Assembly (NCBI GenBank): GCA_947561395.2
Contig: OX387191.1
Coordinates: 36,163,439 to 36,227,438 of the forward strand
Direction: 5' to 3'
Length of the DNA: 64,000 nucleotides
From: Buxus sempervirens
Taxonomy: Eukaryota > Streptophyta > Magnoliopsida > Buxales > Buxaceae
Part shown: in pieces, positions 46,935 through 56,806 of the stretch
Numbering within the stretch: position 1 is the first letter of the stretch
How the letters are laid out: the number at the start of each line of letters is the position of its first letter
The notes under the pieces: generated by a model
What the model saw: only the letters and a program-made list of their open reading frames with translations
What the model was told of the DNA's origin: nothing
The model's database searches: none
Translations under genes and position numbers: made by a program

Positions 46935-49545
46935 TCAACCATGTTGTTGGGCTCCCAAGTCACTTCTAGCTTGCGAGGCATTACCCATGTCTTTGTGCCT
47001 TCCATAGAACTCTCTTACAAGTGCTAATGATGATGAATATGCATAACTCATAGTCTGCATTTGTACCTGCATATGCTCCAATTTACTAGCCACCTCCTAA
47101 CAAAGTTTGATTATATGGTTAGATTCACAACTCAAAGAATGAAGAAAACGTAAAACAACAGTTCTTCCTATTAAATCATGGAATTATCTGTAGAAACAAA
47201 TCTTACAGGGTCAATGTTTGGAATTTCGGATCGAATATCTTTTATGCATCCAGCTGCATCCTTCAAAAAACTTTGGTGTTCAACCTATATAATGCACCAT
47301 TACATAAGTCAAACACAAAAAGTATAAGTGAAAATCTTAGAGATGCTTTCTTACAGGATCATTGTTTGCAATGCAAGTTCTAGTGTCTCCATTGGCAATG
47401 GCAGTAGCATCCTCGAATTCAGGAGGATCAACCTACACAACACATAATTAGGGAATTTGGGAATATTGTAACACAACAACTAAACCGGGAACCTTCATTA
47501 TGGAAACTGTGGAGATACTTTCTTACATGATTGATGTCTGGGCTTTCTTGAATGCTTTCATTGCCACTTTCAACATACTTCCTCAATCTTGTTGGATCTA
47601 CCTATATAACACACTAAGTATATATAAGAAAATTTCTTATTTTAGTGACAAGGCAGTTATAAAATACAATATACCTGTCCACGCCCATAACCACCAGCAA
47701 CTTTCTCTGCTTTTTCTCTATTCTTGACACGCTCCTGAGTCCAAACCAACAATCGTGGTGTCCGTATGTCAGCCTCGGCCGGACCCACAAGAACATGCTC
47801 ATAATAAAACAACTGAAAACAAAGGTGGTCAACCATCTTGCTCGACACGGATATCTTTAATAAGTAAAATAAAATAACATTACGAATGTAACAAATACTG
47901 TAAACATTTATTGTAAGTCCTCACCTGTAAGAATAAAAGGCAACCACCTATACACTGCTTCTTCTTGATTTGGAAAATTTTTATCTCTTCAAAAAGCCGG
48001 TCAACCACAAATGCTGCCCAATTTAATTCAGATAAACTACCTACATCTACCACACTATGTAAAAAGGTAATACTAGCATGTATGTTCGAATTTGGACACA
48101 AGAGTGAACCTAATGCGAATAAAACAAATGCTCTTTTAAATTCAGGGCCACCTCCTAGTGAACGCATCCTAGATTCTAAGTCCGACAGTGGTATTCCGTG
48201 CTTCTCAATTTTAAACATATCACGAACCTCACATATTATATCATCTGGTCCAGAGGTGATGACAGGATGTCCAAGGTGTCTAAGTCCCAAAATAATGCTG
48301 ACATCTACACTGCCTATCGGTATAGAATACTCGCCAATTTTTAAGCTACGGGTATTTACATCTACTTGCTGAATTAACCACGCACATAACTCCCTTATAA
48401 GGGATGTGCATTGGAGATGGAGAAGGGGCCCAAAACCAATCGCATCAATAGCCAATCGCTGGTCTGTTGTAAGCTGTTTGCAACAAGCCATGAACCTTCT
48501 AGGCGAGCATCTTGTCACCACGCAAGGCTGCAATTGCACATAAAGTGCTAATTAAACACAACACGAAGATATTTTAGGAAAAAAATCTAATAATAGAAGT
48601 GTAGGACAAAACCTTGACTAGATGATATAATATGTGAGTTGAAGAAAAGCCCATAAATGGTTTTCAAAAATCTATTTTCAGCAGAAAATAGAAAGTAACA
48701 CCAACAATATTTTGGCCAGGCACAACAACAATGGTAACTCCTAACTACAAATCTTTCTTAATTATATAAAAAACATGTTTTAGTTGGTGTTACCTGAACA
48801 TTTTTTCTTCTTTTTTGTGCAGGACGCAAAGATCGATACTCTACTATACTTTGGGCAGACAACGCTTGATAGTGTTGCCTCTCTTCTTGTCCCAAACTGT
48901 CCCACTTTAGTTTTGCATCTCTCATCCCCTACAAATTAAATTATTAAAGATGAATACTTCAGTTTTACATAAAAGAACCCAAATCTAACTTGAATTAGGG
49001 GAAGTGAGAAGGAATGACAAGAAACACATATGCAGACATCATAACTACTGTTCAAGGAGGCTCAAATATAAAGAACACCTAACAATATGCTCTATAATAT
49101 ATAATCATTAAGATAAGACTTTGAATGCATGCCTTGCGTTGTGCAATTGTTTCTCCTCCTCGTTTGCGTTCTGCGATATACTCCTTCCTATAAGAAGTAC
49201 ACAAATATTTTTCAAACATATACTAAAGCATATAATAAAATAAAAACTAGTTGCATTTTTCATATTCAATTCTCTTTGATATTTTCTGTTTATTGTACTC
49301 GTAACAACACTATATATAATTGATGAAGCATTTCTTATATTTAGTTAGACTCATAACAAAGATAACTGTTAATTCTAAATTACAAAATTTAATGTTGGAT
49401 ATTTTTCTTACATGAATATTACCCATGGGTTTAACGGTCTTCGTGGAGCAACTGATGCAATGGGAGAGGTTGCTGCTGCATCCTTTGAAATTGAACGAGT
49501 TTGTCTTCTTACACGGGATGGATTTAGCACTTTCTTCCTTGCCAT
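46935..49545 (-). CDS. HMG-box / plant-mobile-domain-like protein (9 exons, 485 aa)
   Basis: Exons, high to low: 49412-49545, 49133-49187, 48794-48928, 47925-48527, 47675-47812, 47527-47601, 47355-47432, 47207-47284, 46935-47096 (1458 bp, open frame). Introns are GT..AG except the second, which needs a GC donor (AAG|GCATGC). Residues 1-30 are basic (RVRRQTR). Residues 36-95 fit an HMG box: RPLNPWVIFMKEY, KLKWDSLGQEERQHY, VEYRS, a DNA-bending fold. Residues about 109-345 resemble the plant mobile domain of MAIN/MAIL1 and transposon relatives: FGPLLHLQCTSL, DVSIILGLRHLGHPV, LFYYEHVL, PRLLVW. Exons 6-8 are three similar 25-26-codon exons. The C terminus looks coiled (LEHMQVQMQTM). The start chosen follows an acceptor-like GCAATAG. 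I know of no described protein with this pairing; the function is unknown. Confidence 0.8.
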
Positions 49546-51906
49546 GACTATTGCAACAAATAAAATGAACATTGTAACCAACGAAGATGTTAGCAAATTG
49601 TCATATACAATTTAAGGGCATCATATGGGAACTTCCAACAAGAAGATATGGTAACCCTTAAAGTTGAATCAAGTGCCCTTAGCTTTTGACAGTTCCTGAA
49701 CCTACCACATGGGTGTGAAGTGTTAAAAAGCCATTCATAAAACACATTCCCTTGGATCCTGGTGAACTTTTTGCCTTTTTCAGCTGTATATTAATGGTGT
49801 GTTACCACCTCAAAATGGAATTGAAGGAGAAGAGCATTTAGCCGCTCACTGTTATTTGTTTCATCCAACAAATACAATACCAATGATCTTTGTGCATCCT
49901 ATTAACAGGATAGGGACATATTTCTGTGGTTAAATCAAGAGAGCATTTTCTTATCCCATTAACGAGTTAGAGCTAATATGACAGTATGGACAGTATGTAA
50001 CTCCACAGAATAACATCATGGAGCAGTCAAAGACAAGTATTGATTCAAGCAAAACAGCCTATTTCTTAGAACTTGTGTGATTGGCTATTGATTGATTTGA
50101 CCTCAATTGTTTTCTCAAACTTGTGCATTTTTACACTCATTAACATGTTTTTAGTTGGTAGTAATTTTTAATTCCGCAAATATACCTATTCACCCAACTG
50201 TATCGGAGTCTAAAGACATATTTTTGGGTGGGATCTTTATAATCTTCACCAAGCTACAAACTATTGACAAACTATTGACAAAATGTTATTTATTTTCATC
50301 CTCCATTTTGGATTGTAAGCTGCGGAAAGGGTGAAACTCACATCCTTGTACTTGCAATGAACACTCTGCTACAAAATGTAAACATCAGAACAACTATATT
50401 TTTAAAATTTCGAAAACTTAAAGTAAAATCATATGCAAAAGAGTTTTCATTTTATTTCTCAGCTTCGTCTGTTTCAACAGCAATTCCTATCACTTTCCGG
50501 CCCCTTCATATTGGTTAAGACGGATCAGCATTGCCGTATAGAATTTGTGAACAAAAACTAAAACTGAACAGGGTATTAGGAAATATCATGTTGTTGAACG
50601 TTCCCTAAACCAAAACTGAACAGGGTATTAGGAAATTTCATAGTTGAACGTTCCCTAAACCACACAGAGTTCATTGCTTCGGTAAAGATTATCAAAAATA
50701 ATTTGCTTCAGTAAAAACAAGCCTCATTGATGATCAACTATTCAAGCAATCCAAACAAAATGACCCTAGAAAATGAACCCTAGAAAAAGAGAGGAGATGA
50801 AATAACAAGTATGCAAACATAAAACAAATAAAATACCTTTCAATGAGCTTTAATCACGATGCAATATCTTTCAAAATGGTATTTTCCCGAGCTTTCACAG
50901 TTTACAGCAATGGAGCAATGGGGAAGAACAATGTTCGTTGAAAAAAAGAGGGCCGATTGAAGAGAAACTAATGTTAGGAGAGAAAATGACCTGTTGCAAT
51001 ATTACGTTTTATGCCATTGTTAAAATAATAAGCAATTTAAGCAACTGGTTTTGAATATAATGTTCTCAAAGACATTATTCACCCATAAGCATAAGTAGGA
51101 CCGAGCACGGCATTGGATTTTTCTTTTTTCTAAACTATGAACAAATAAATTATGTTCCTTGTCTGTTTCTCAAAAGAAAATTTCTAGGCTAATCACTTCA
51201 CCTTCAACTTGAAAGACAAAGAGAAATGTCATCTGGTCAGTGTTTGATCTTTTTGCACTTTATTTCTTTTTCTGTACGTGGAAGAGTATAGCCATGCCAT
51301 CCACACGTCTCCTGATGGAAGGGAGAAATTATATGTAAGCCCTTTGTCATCATCGCATTTGTTACCCGACTTAGAGTTCACTCTGGGAAGACGAAGGTGG
51401 CAAGTGGACTATGTTGAACCTTCAAATGAGCTAACCCTCCTCAAATGTTAAAAAACAAGGATTACACACATTATTTTTGAAAGAAAAGAATGAAATATGC
51501 ATTGCATTCGGTGATTTCTTCTGAGATTAACTCAAAAAGAAAGAAGAAAAGAGAAAGGGGAGTGTTAGCTTCTCAGTTTACATTGCTCATGGAAACAACA
51601 AGCAGGTTGAGCAATGTTCTTTACTAAGGATGGTGGTCCGTATCAACTCATGGAATTGGGTTCTCAAAGACAATTATGCGTGCGTATCACTACAAAAAAT
51701 TAGATTTTTTGCGTATGTAAGAATTAATTAACCAATAAATCCAATAGAATTCCAACGTACTGTAACAAAATAATACATCCAACAAATTAAAATAAAATAA
51801 TACATTCAACAAATTAATACATTCCAATTTGCATCCACAACAGGTATGTAAGCTCTTCCAATCAGCGTTGCACCTTTCCGTAGCCCCCAGCTCAAATTTG
51901 CATCCA
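49546..51906 (-). other. 5' region of the HMG/PMD gene; no other gene seen
   Basis: Intron-like sequence, T-rich on the - strand. A possible non-coding first exon ends at the donor GAAAG|GTATTTT at 50837 and would extend up to about 50960, where a run of mixed sequence gives way to AT-rich DNA. A direct repeat (AAACTGAACAGGGTATTAGG) occurs at about 50562 and 50610. From 51000 to 51900 I see no gene. Confidence 0.35.
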
Positions 51907-52179
51907 CTGTGGTGCTCCCCCGCTATCTTTACCACTTGCAGCCCAAGATTCTGAAAGACACATAACATCTATAGTAAGATAATATTTTCCACAAATTTCA
52001 GGCATTTAGATAATATAGTTTTATGCTGCAGACATTACCAAATGGTTTACTTAACCTGATGGCCTTTTCTGCACGCTTCTTTTGCTGAATGGCATAGATG
52101 CCCAAAGCCACGAGTGCCAGGAACAGAATAGAGCAGCCGACTGCTATCCCTATAATTGCACCTCTGCTCATTGAACTTT
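51907..52179 (-). pseudogene. Captured LRR-VIII receptor kinase fragment (two exons)
   Basis: The exon at about 52039-52179 encodes a short outer segment, one membrane helix (AIIGIAVGC...LGIYAI) and the stop-transfer QQKKRAEKAIRLSKPF. It ends at a donor TTTG|GTAATG. The second piece (51907-51950), after an acceptor TTTCAG, continues in frame with SWAASGKDSGGAPQ. This is the juxtamembrane region of the LRR-VIII-1 kinases (HPCA1 and relatives: KPFxSWAxSGKDSGGAPQLKG). The match stops inside the exon after PQ, which marks the capture breakpoint. No LRR or kinase domain is present, so it cannot be a receptor. Confidence 0.75.
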
Positions 52180-52566
52180 CTTTGCAAAACACCAAATATT
52201 CATTGAACTTTCTTTGGTTGTCCCTAAAATATTTTTTAAGTCAACACATAATTCTCAGTATTGTTTCAAATGATATAATAAATAACCAAAGTTATGAATG
52301 ATGTACCTGAGAAAACATAAGGAGCTACATTAAACAAGTAGGGTCAAAACCCAGGAGGTGGCTTGTAAATCTGATTAATGAGGGAAAACCCAATCCTTTG
52401 AATCTCTGACCTGTTAAAATACTAAGTTTTATCCTCAAAATACATTTGCAACATTACCAAGAAGAAGAAAAAAGGCATTCCTTTTATCTATAATGCTTTA
52501 GAGCACACAAAAGTTTTCTGCAATTTTTTTTGCATCATTGGTTGCAAAAGCAATATGAAGCATTAC

Positions 52567-53548
52567 CTGTTAGGATCCAATCCAGCACAAAATAAAATTG
52601 ATTCCATCCGAGAGATGAGAACCAAGGACTCATTCAATATCTCGTTGGGAAAATATTCTCCAAACCTAGTGATTTCCACCAAAAATTGCATGTCCAGAAC
52701 AAACTGTGGAAGAAAGTTAAAAACACAAACTCCAATTACAAATAAGAATATAAGTCACATAGATCAAGCAAGAAAAAGGGAGAAAGAAAACCCATTATGC
52801 AGCAAGTTTTCTAGCATTCCAAGAGTAAACACCTCAAAACTAAGCGAAATTCTCCAACTTAAATAAAAAATGGCAAAATAGGGAGTCATATGGTTCATGT
52901 TCACCCTTATACGTTACACAGTAATTAGCAGCATTCAAGGTCCCACAATGACAATTTTTTCAAATGATTTAACCAGATTGGAATGCTTCTAACCAAGACA
53001 CAGAACTTTAAAAGATGATCACTGTTTAATGTCGCCAGAAACAAGAAAATATCTTCCCCACAGAAGTGCAAAAAATTTCCAGTACCTACTTGCAAATATT
53101 TATAAATATGAGCGTGAACACATGTGTTAAAATACACACATATAAAATGCATTAAAATATGAAGATATAAAAGGCAGAACCAGGTGTATCCATGCATAAT
53201 GTACATGAAAAAGCTAACTGCATATGTAGATGGCAGGATATCTGCTGGAAAGAGGTGGAAAACTCTGCTTTCATCCGAAGAAAATGAAAATTCAGTCATG
53301 CATGCTGACTTGCGGAGACTACCAGGCATTTCTATGCTAAGACTAATGTGAGAGAGAGACCTGCTTGAGACCATGAGCTTGTAGGATAACAGACCTTTCT
53401 CAATAGTTGCCCAGAAATCTTGGTTATTTGAAAGCCAAACCAAAAAGGCTTTCATCAGATCCCTCAGTAGCTCCTCTACAGACCAACCAACTCCAACATA
53501 GTCATCTTTACCAAGTTTTTCTAATTTCCTCAGCTCCAGAGACAGTAC
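52567..53548 (-). pseudogene. Captured Exo84-like exocyst fragment (two exons)
   Basis: The exon 53395-53548 (acceptor GATTAG, donor AAAG|GTCTGT) encodes LSLELRKLEKLGK, VEELLRDLMKAFLVWLSNNQ and DFWATIEK. The exon 52567-52703 (acceptor TTCCACAG, donor AACAG|GTAATG) encodes FVLDMQFLVEITRFGEYF and ISRMESILFCAGLDPNR. The order and words (FLxWLSxxQxFW, then FxLDMxFLVEI) recall the C-terminal region of plant Exo84 exocyst subunits, from memory and without a search. No start or upstream domain is present. Exon-intron borders are kept, so a genomic segment was captured rather than a cDNA. Confidence 0.5.
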
Positions 53549-54193
53549 CTAATCAGTAGAGTATCCAAAGATTATAATTACAAAAACAGAATAAATTTTC
53601 AAAGAAATCATATGAATTCTCATGACCATTAAAAGTACCAAATTGATTTTATTTTACATCCTTGATATATAACTTCTGGACTTTTCCCATAAAATGACAT
53701 GGAAGCAAAATGAGGAGGCAAGCTGGAAGCAAAAGGAGAGAACCAGTAGTGCTTGGCGTGGAACAATAAAGAAGTGTAGCAAAGCATACTAAACTGAAAA
53801 ACAGCATAAAGAAACTCAACCTTATCACTATCGAAGTTCTAACAGGTAATTCCAATCCCCCTTTATCATTTACTTTTAATTCTGCAGGTAATTCCATCAT
53901 TTAAGTTTTACAAATTAAAACATGCAAGTGTTGGAAATATTCCAATACTAGAAGGAAAATTTTTGTTTATAGAGTTTAAAGAGTTCTTAATAATAAAGGA
54001 TTTTAGTATATCTGAATAGAAACCTGATCCATTCTTACAATAATGAAAATTTTCCTACTACATGCTATTTGCAAAATAGTAGACATCCAACTACTGAAAT
54101 GACAGGATACCCAGAGATTTATATGAAATTGAAGTTAAAAATCTTTACTATATGCTGGGAGATCTGATGAATAACAACATGATCCATGCTTAC
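53549..54193 (-). other. Non-coding gap between captured pieces
   Basis: AT-rich. A hydrophobic open frame at 53649-53900 on the - strand has no recognisable domain. A repeated word (TGATCCAT/ATGCTTACCATAATGAAA...TTTTCCTA) links 54025-54060 with 54180-54215, suggesting a small duplication at a capture junction. Confidence 0.35.
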
Positions 54194-54292
54194 CATAATG
54201 AAACTTTTCCTAGCACATGCCAAGCATTCAACTACTCCAGCATCCAACAGCATAAATGTATGGATGGAAACAATGCAACCACAATGAACCCG
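54194..54292 (-). pseudogene. Captured VAL-type PHD-like exon
   Basis: A single 99-bp exon between acceptor TCTGCAG and donor TTATG|GTAAGC. It encodes RVHCGCIVSIHTF, LLDAGVVECLACARK. The pattern HCGC(I/V)xS...LLDxGGxxCxxCAxK is that of the PHD-like zinc-binding segment of VAL/HSI2 B3 repressors. One glycine of the usual GG is V here. No B3 or CW domain is nearby, so it is an isolated captured exon. Confidence 0.5.
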
Positions 54293-54590
54293 CTGCAGAG
54301 AGAAAGATAAATACCATTAGAAAATTCAGAGCATTTAAGGACCATGTTATCTAAAATTACAATTTAGAAAAAAAAAGACAATTATTGAAGAACCATAGCC
54401 AACTGTTGAATGCATTTATATAACAAATTTCACCAAAAGAGAAAAAGGGAATTCTACCATAGCAGGTTTTCTTTCTTCTGTTCCTGCTGCTGAGAATAAA
54501 AGCAAGACCAACCAGGAACAAACACAGTCCAAGAAGAGGAAGTACATATATCATGGCTTGAAGAAAAGGAATCAAGCTTGGACTCTTAGC

Positions 54591-54737
54591 TTATCTGTTG
54601 TGTAGAGGGTTGGGACCTGTATATATTTTCCTCTTTTCAGCACCAAAGACTCCATCAGCATCTTCATCTCCATCTCCTCTTATACCATTATATGACAGAA
54701 CAGGACTCAACTCAGAACCAGACCCAGCTTTCAACAT
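54591..54737 (-). pseudogene. Captured CLE22-like peptide gene, 3' part
   Basis: The - strand frame ends EKRKIYTGPNPLHNR-stop. The last 12 residues before the final R fit the CLE motif (R-x-x-x-T-G-P-N-P-L-H-N) and most resemble CLE22-type peptides (RRVFTGPNPLHN), including the preceding acidic DGDEDAD stretch. From the first in-frame ATG it encodes 48 aa. The usual N-terminal signal peptide is missing: the frame runs upstream only to a stop before TEKLKKRS. CLE peptides act outside the cell as ligands of LRR receptor kinases; without a signal peptide this copy should not be secreted unless joined to one by splicing. Confidence 0.75.
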
Positions 54738-56806
54738 AAGGCTTCTCTTTTTGAGCTTTTCAGTTTAAAACATTTAGTTGTTCATTGCTCATTGATCCAT
54801 TTTAGTTAAAGCTTCTGAGATCTATCAACAAGGTGAAATGTAATGTTCATTAATGATTATATTCACTGTTCAACTTAGGACTTCAAGTTTAGTTCTTTTA
54901 GTTCCCATTTGGCACATATATTTCTCTATGGGTACTGTTTCAATAGCATGATTATTATCTTCCATTAATCCTTGAATAACACATGTGTGGAATTGGGTTC
55001 TCTAGTACTAAGCTTTATTCATATAACATAATGCACATAAAGTGGCAAAGGGCAAAGGAAATTATATAGGCAACCACTCTGCATCAAATAAATTTGGAGC
55101 TTGGTTCCATTAGTTTGTAGCCCTACAATGCGATTGCCTCATTTTCCGGCCAATTTAAATAAACAACAAGATCAGGTTAAACTAAATTGCAAATTATGAA
55201 AAATTAGTTAACAAGAGGAGCATCAAAAGTCTTATTTAGCAATCTCTTCATCATCATTGCTTGCAAATTGCCCCTTACGGCTCAATAGAGCATGCTGCCT
55301 TGAGATAAAGGCCATAAACAACCACAAGCCTGGTCATAAGATCAAAGGGTAAAGCACCCATGCTAGCTCATGTTTCCCTATTATCAAAGGGTAAAGCACC
55401 CATGCTAGCTGGAGACTCGGTTCGATTGACTGATCTCTAGGTAGATAATGGAGACAGAAACAGCAACAACAACAGCTTGCCTCCATTATAAATCACTGCA
55501 AATAACAAAATATTGGATTAGAAACTTCTAGATTGCAGTCAACACATCAAGAAGCCACCAAGGAATTGAAAGCACATAAATCAAGATCAATTAACTTTAA
55601 CAACATTAAAAAAAACCCAAATACCTCAACCCAGATTGAAGGATAAGATTTATCCTTAGGCAATCTAGATAGAGTTGGTGTGGTGGTGTTTCTAGAGACC
55701 TTGGGAAGAATTTCCTAGCCTTTGTACGTTCCATGAGAGTACAGATTCTACGAAAGCTAAATTGTTGGCCCATGTAACAGGTTTGAAAGATGCTTTGAGG
55801 GATGATTTCCATGAATTGATGGTATAAGGGGACAGAAAAAATGCAAACATGTAAATGGATATAACAAGGTTCCCAAAAGCTTACAGTGAAATTCTCTGAA
55901 TTTCAAATCAAAGGGCATCATACCTTTTACCAAGACCAAAACCACAGAAAAATTACAGCTCATTGGCATGTATTGCATAAATTCAAAACTCTAATTTTAG
56001 CCAAATGTGCAACAAATTGATGGTTACATGATTTATGCGTGAAGAAAATAATGATTCCCCAAGTAGAAAGTGACCAATATCCCAAATTCCTTCTTCTCAT
56101 GATAGCTGTAGGCGTTGTGATTAAATGGTGGACCTGTGATCCTAACAAAAAGTGATGGAATCAAAACAGGAGAGTAAAAAAAAACTTGGACCAAAGACTC
56201 TTCCAAGATTAGTGCATGTCTCACAGCTCACATTTCTTCCTCCTAATTACTCATTCAGTAAAAATGCACCAACATGATGTACTCAGCACATGTACAGAAT
56301 TTTTATGAACTTAATGCCTTTAAGTAATATAATTTGAAGAAATGTGCCAACAAATGCAACAAAAGGGGAAAAGCACAATTGTGCTGGAGAAGGATGAGCT
56401 GCAAGCTACGAAATTTTATTGTCATGAATTGAGATACCCTTAACAGTGAAACGGAGTTATAATATTGTTCATGGGGTTTTCAGCTTGTTCAATTGATCAT
56501 ATGATGTATGCTCATGAATGCTTTTCCATACACATCTTGGTGGTTTTCAGACCACTGATGGAATCTCTCAACAATGCATTCCTCCCCCTCCCACCCACAG
56601 GATCGATCTCGAGACTGATTTCCAATATCAAATTCTCAAAGGACATCAGATATACTTATTTTACCAATGTGAAAGACTAAAAGGAGAGCAGATATATATG
56701 AAAGATAAAATTAAAGAATTAAGCACACTAACACAAATGAGAATTAAAAGAATGAAAAGCATGCTACGAAGGATAAAACCTTTACGAGATGGCCACGTTG
56801 AGTCTC
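54738..56806. other. Mixed sequence, possible further captured pieces
   Basis: A short direct repeat (ATCAAAGGGTAAAGCACCCATGCTAGCT) occurs at about 55343 and 55385. On the - strand near 55620-55830 several overlapping frames look coding-like (for example LSRLPKDKSYPSIWVEVFG) but I could not assign them. The rest is AT-rich without a recognised gene. Confidence 0.35.

Noticed and set aside
47965-48372. 135-aa open frame on the plus strand
   Set aside because: Shadow of the large PMD-like exon on the other strand.
53649-53900. Hydrophobic 83-aa frame, possible membrane protein
   Set aside because: No start context, no splice partner and no family resemblance; T-rich DNA readily gives such frames.
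54357-54575. Frame with a membrane-like segment just 3' of the CLE fragment
   Set aside because: It lies downstream of the CLE stop in another frame, so it is not the missing signal peptide. No recognisable domain.
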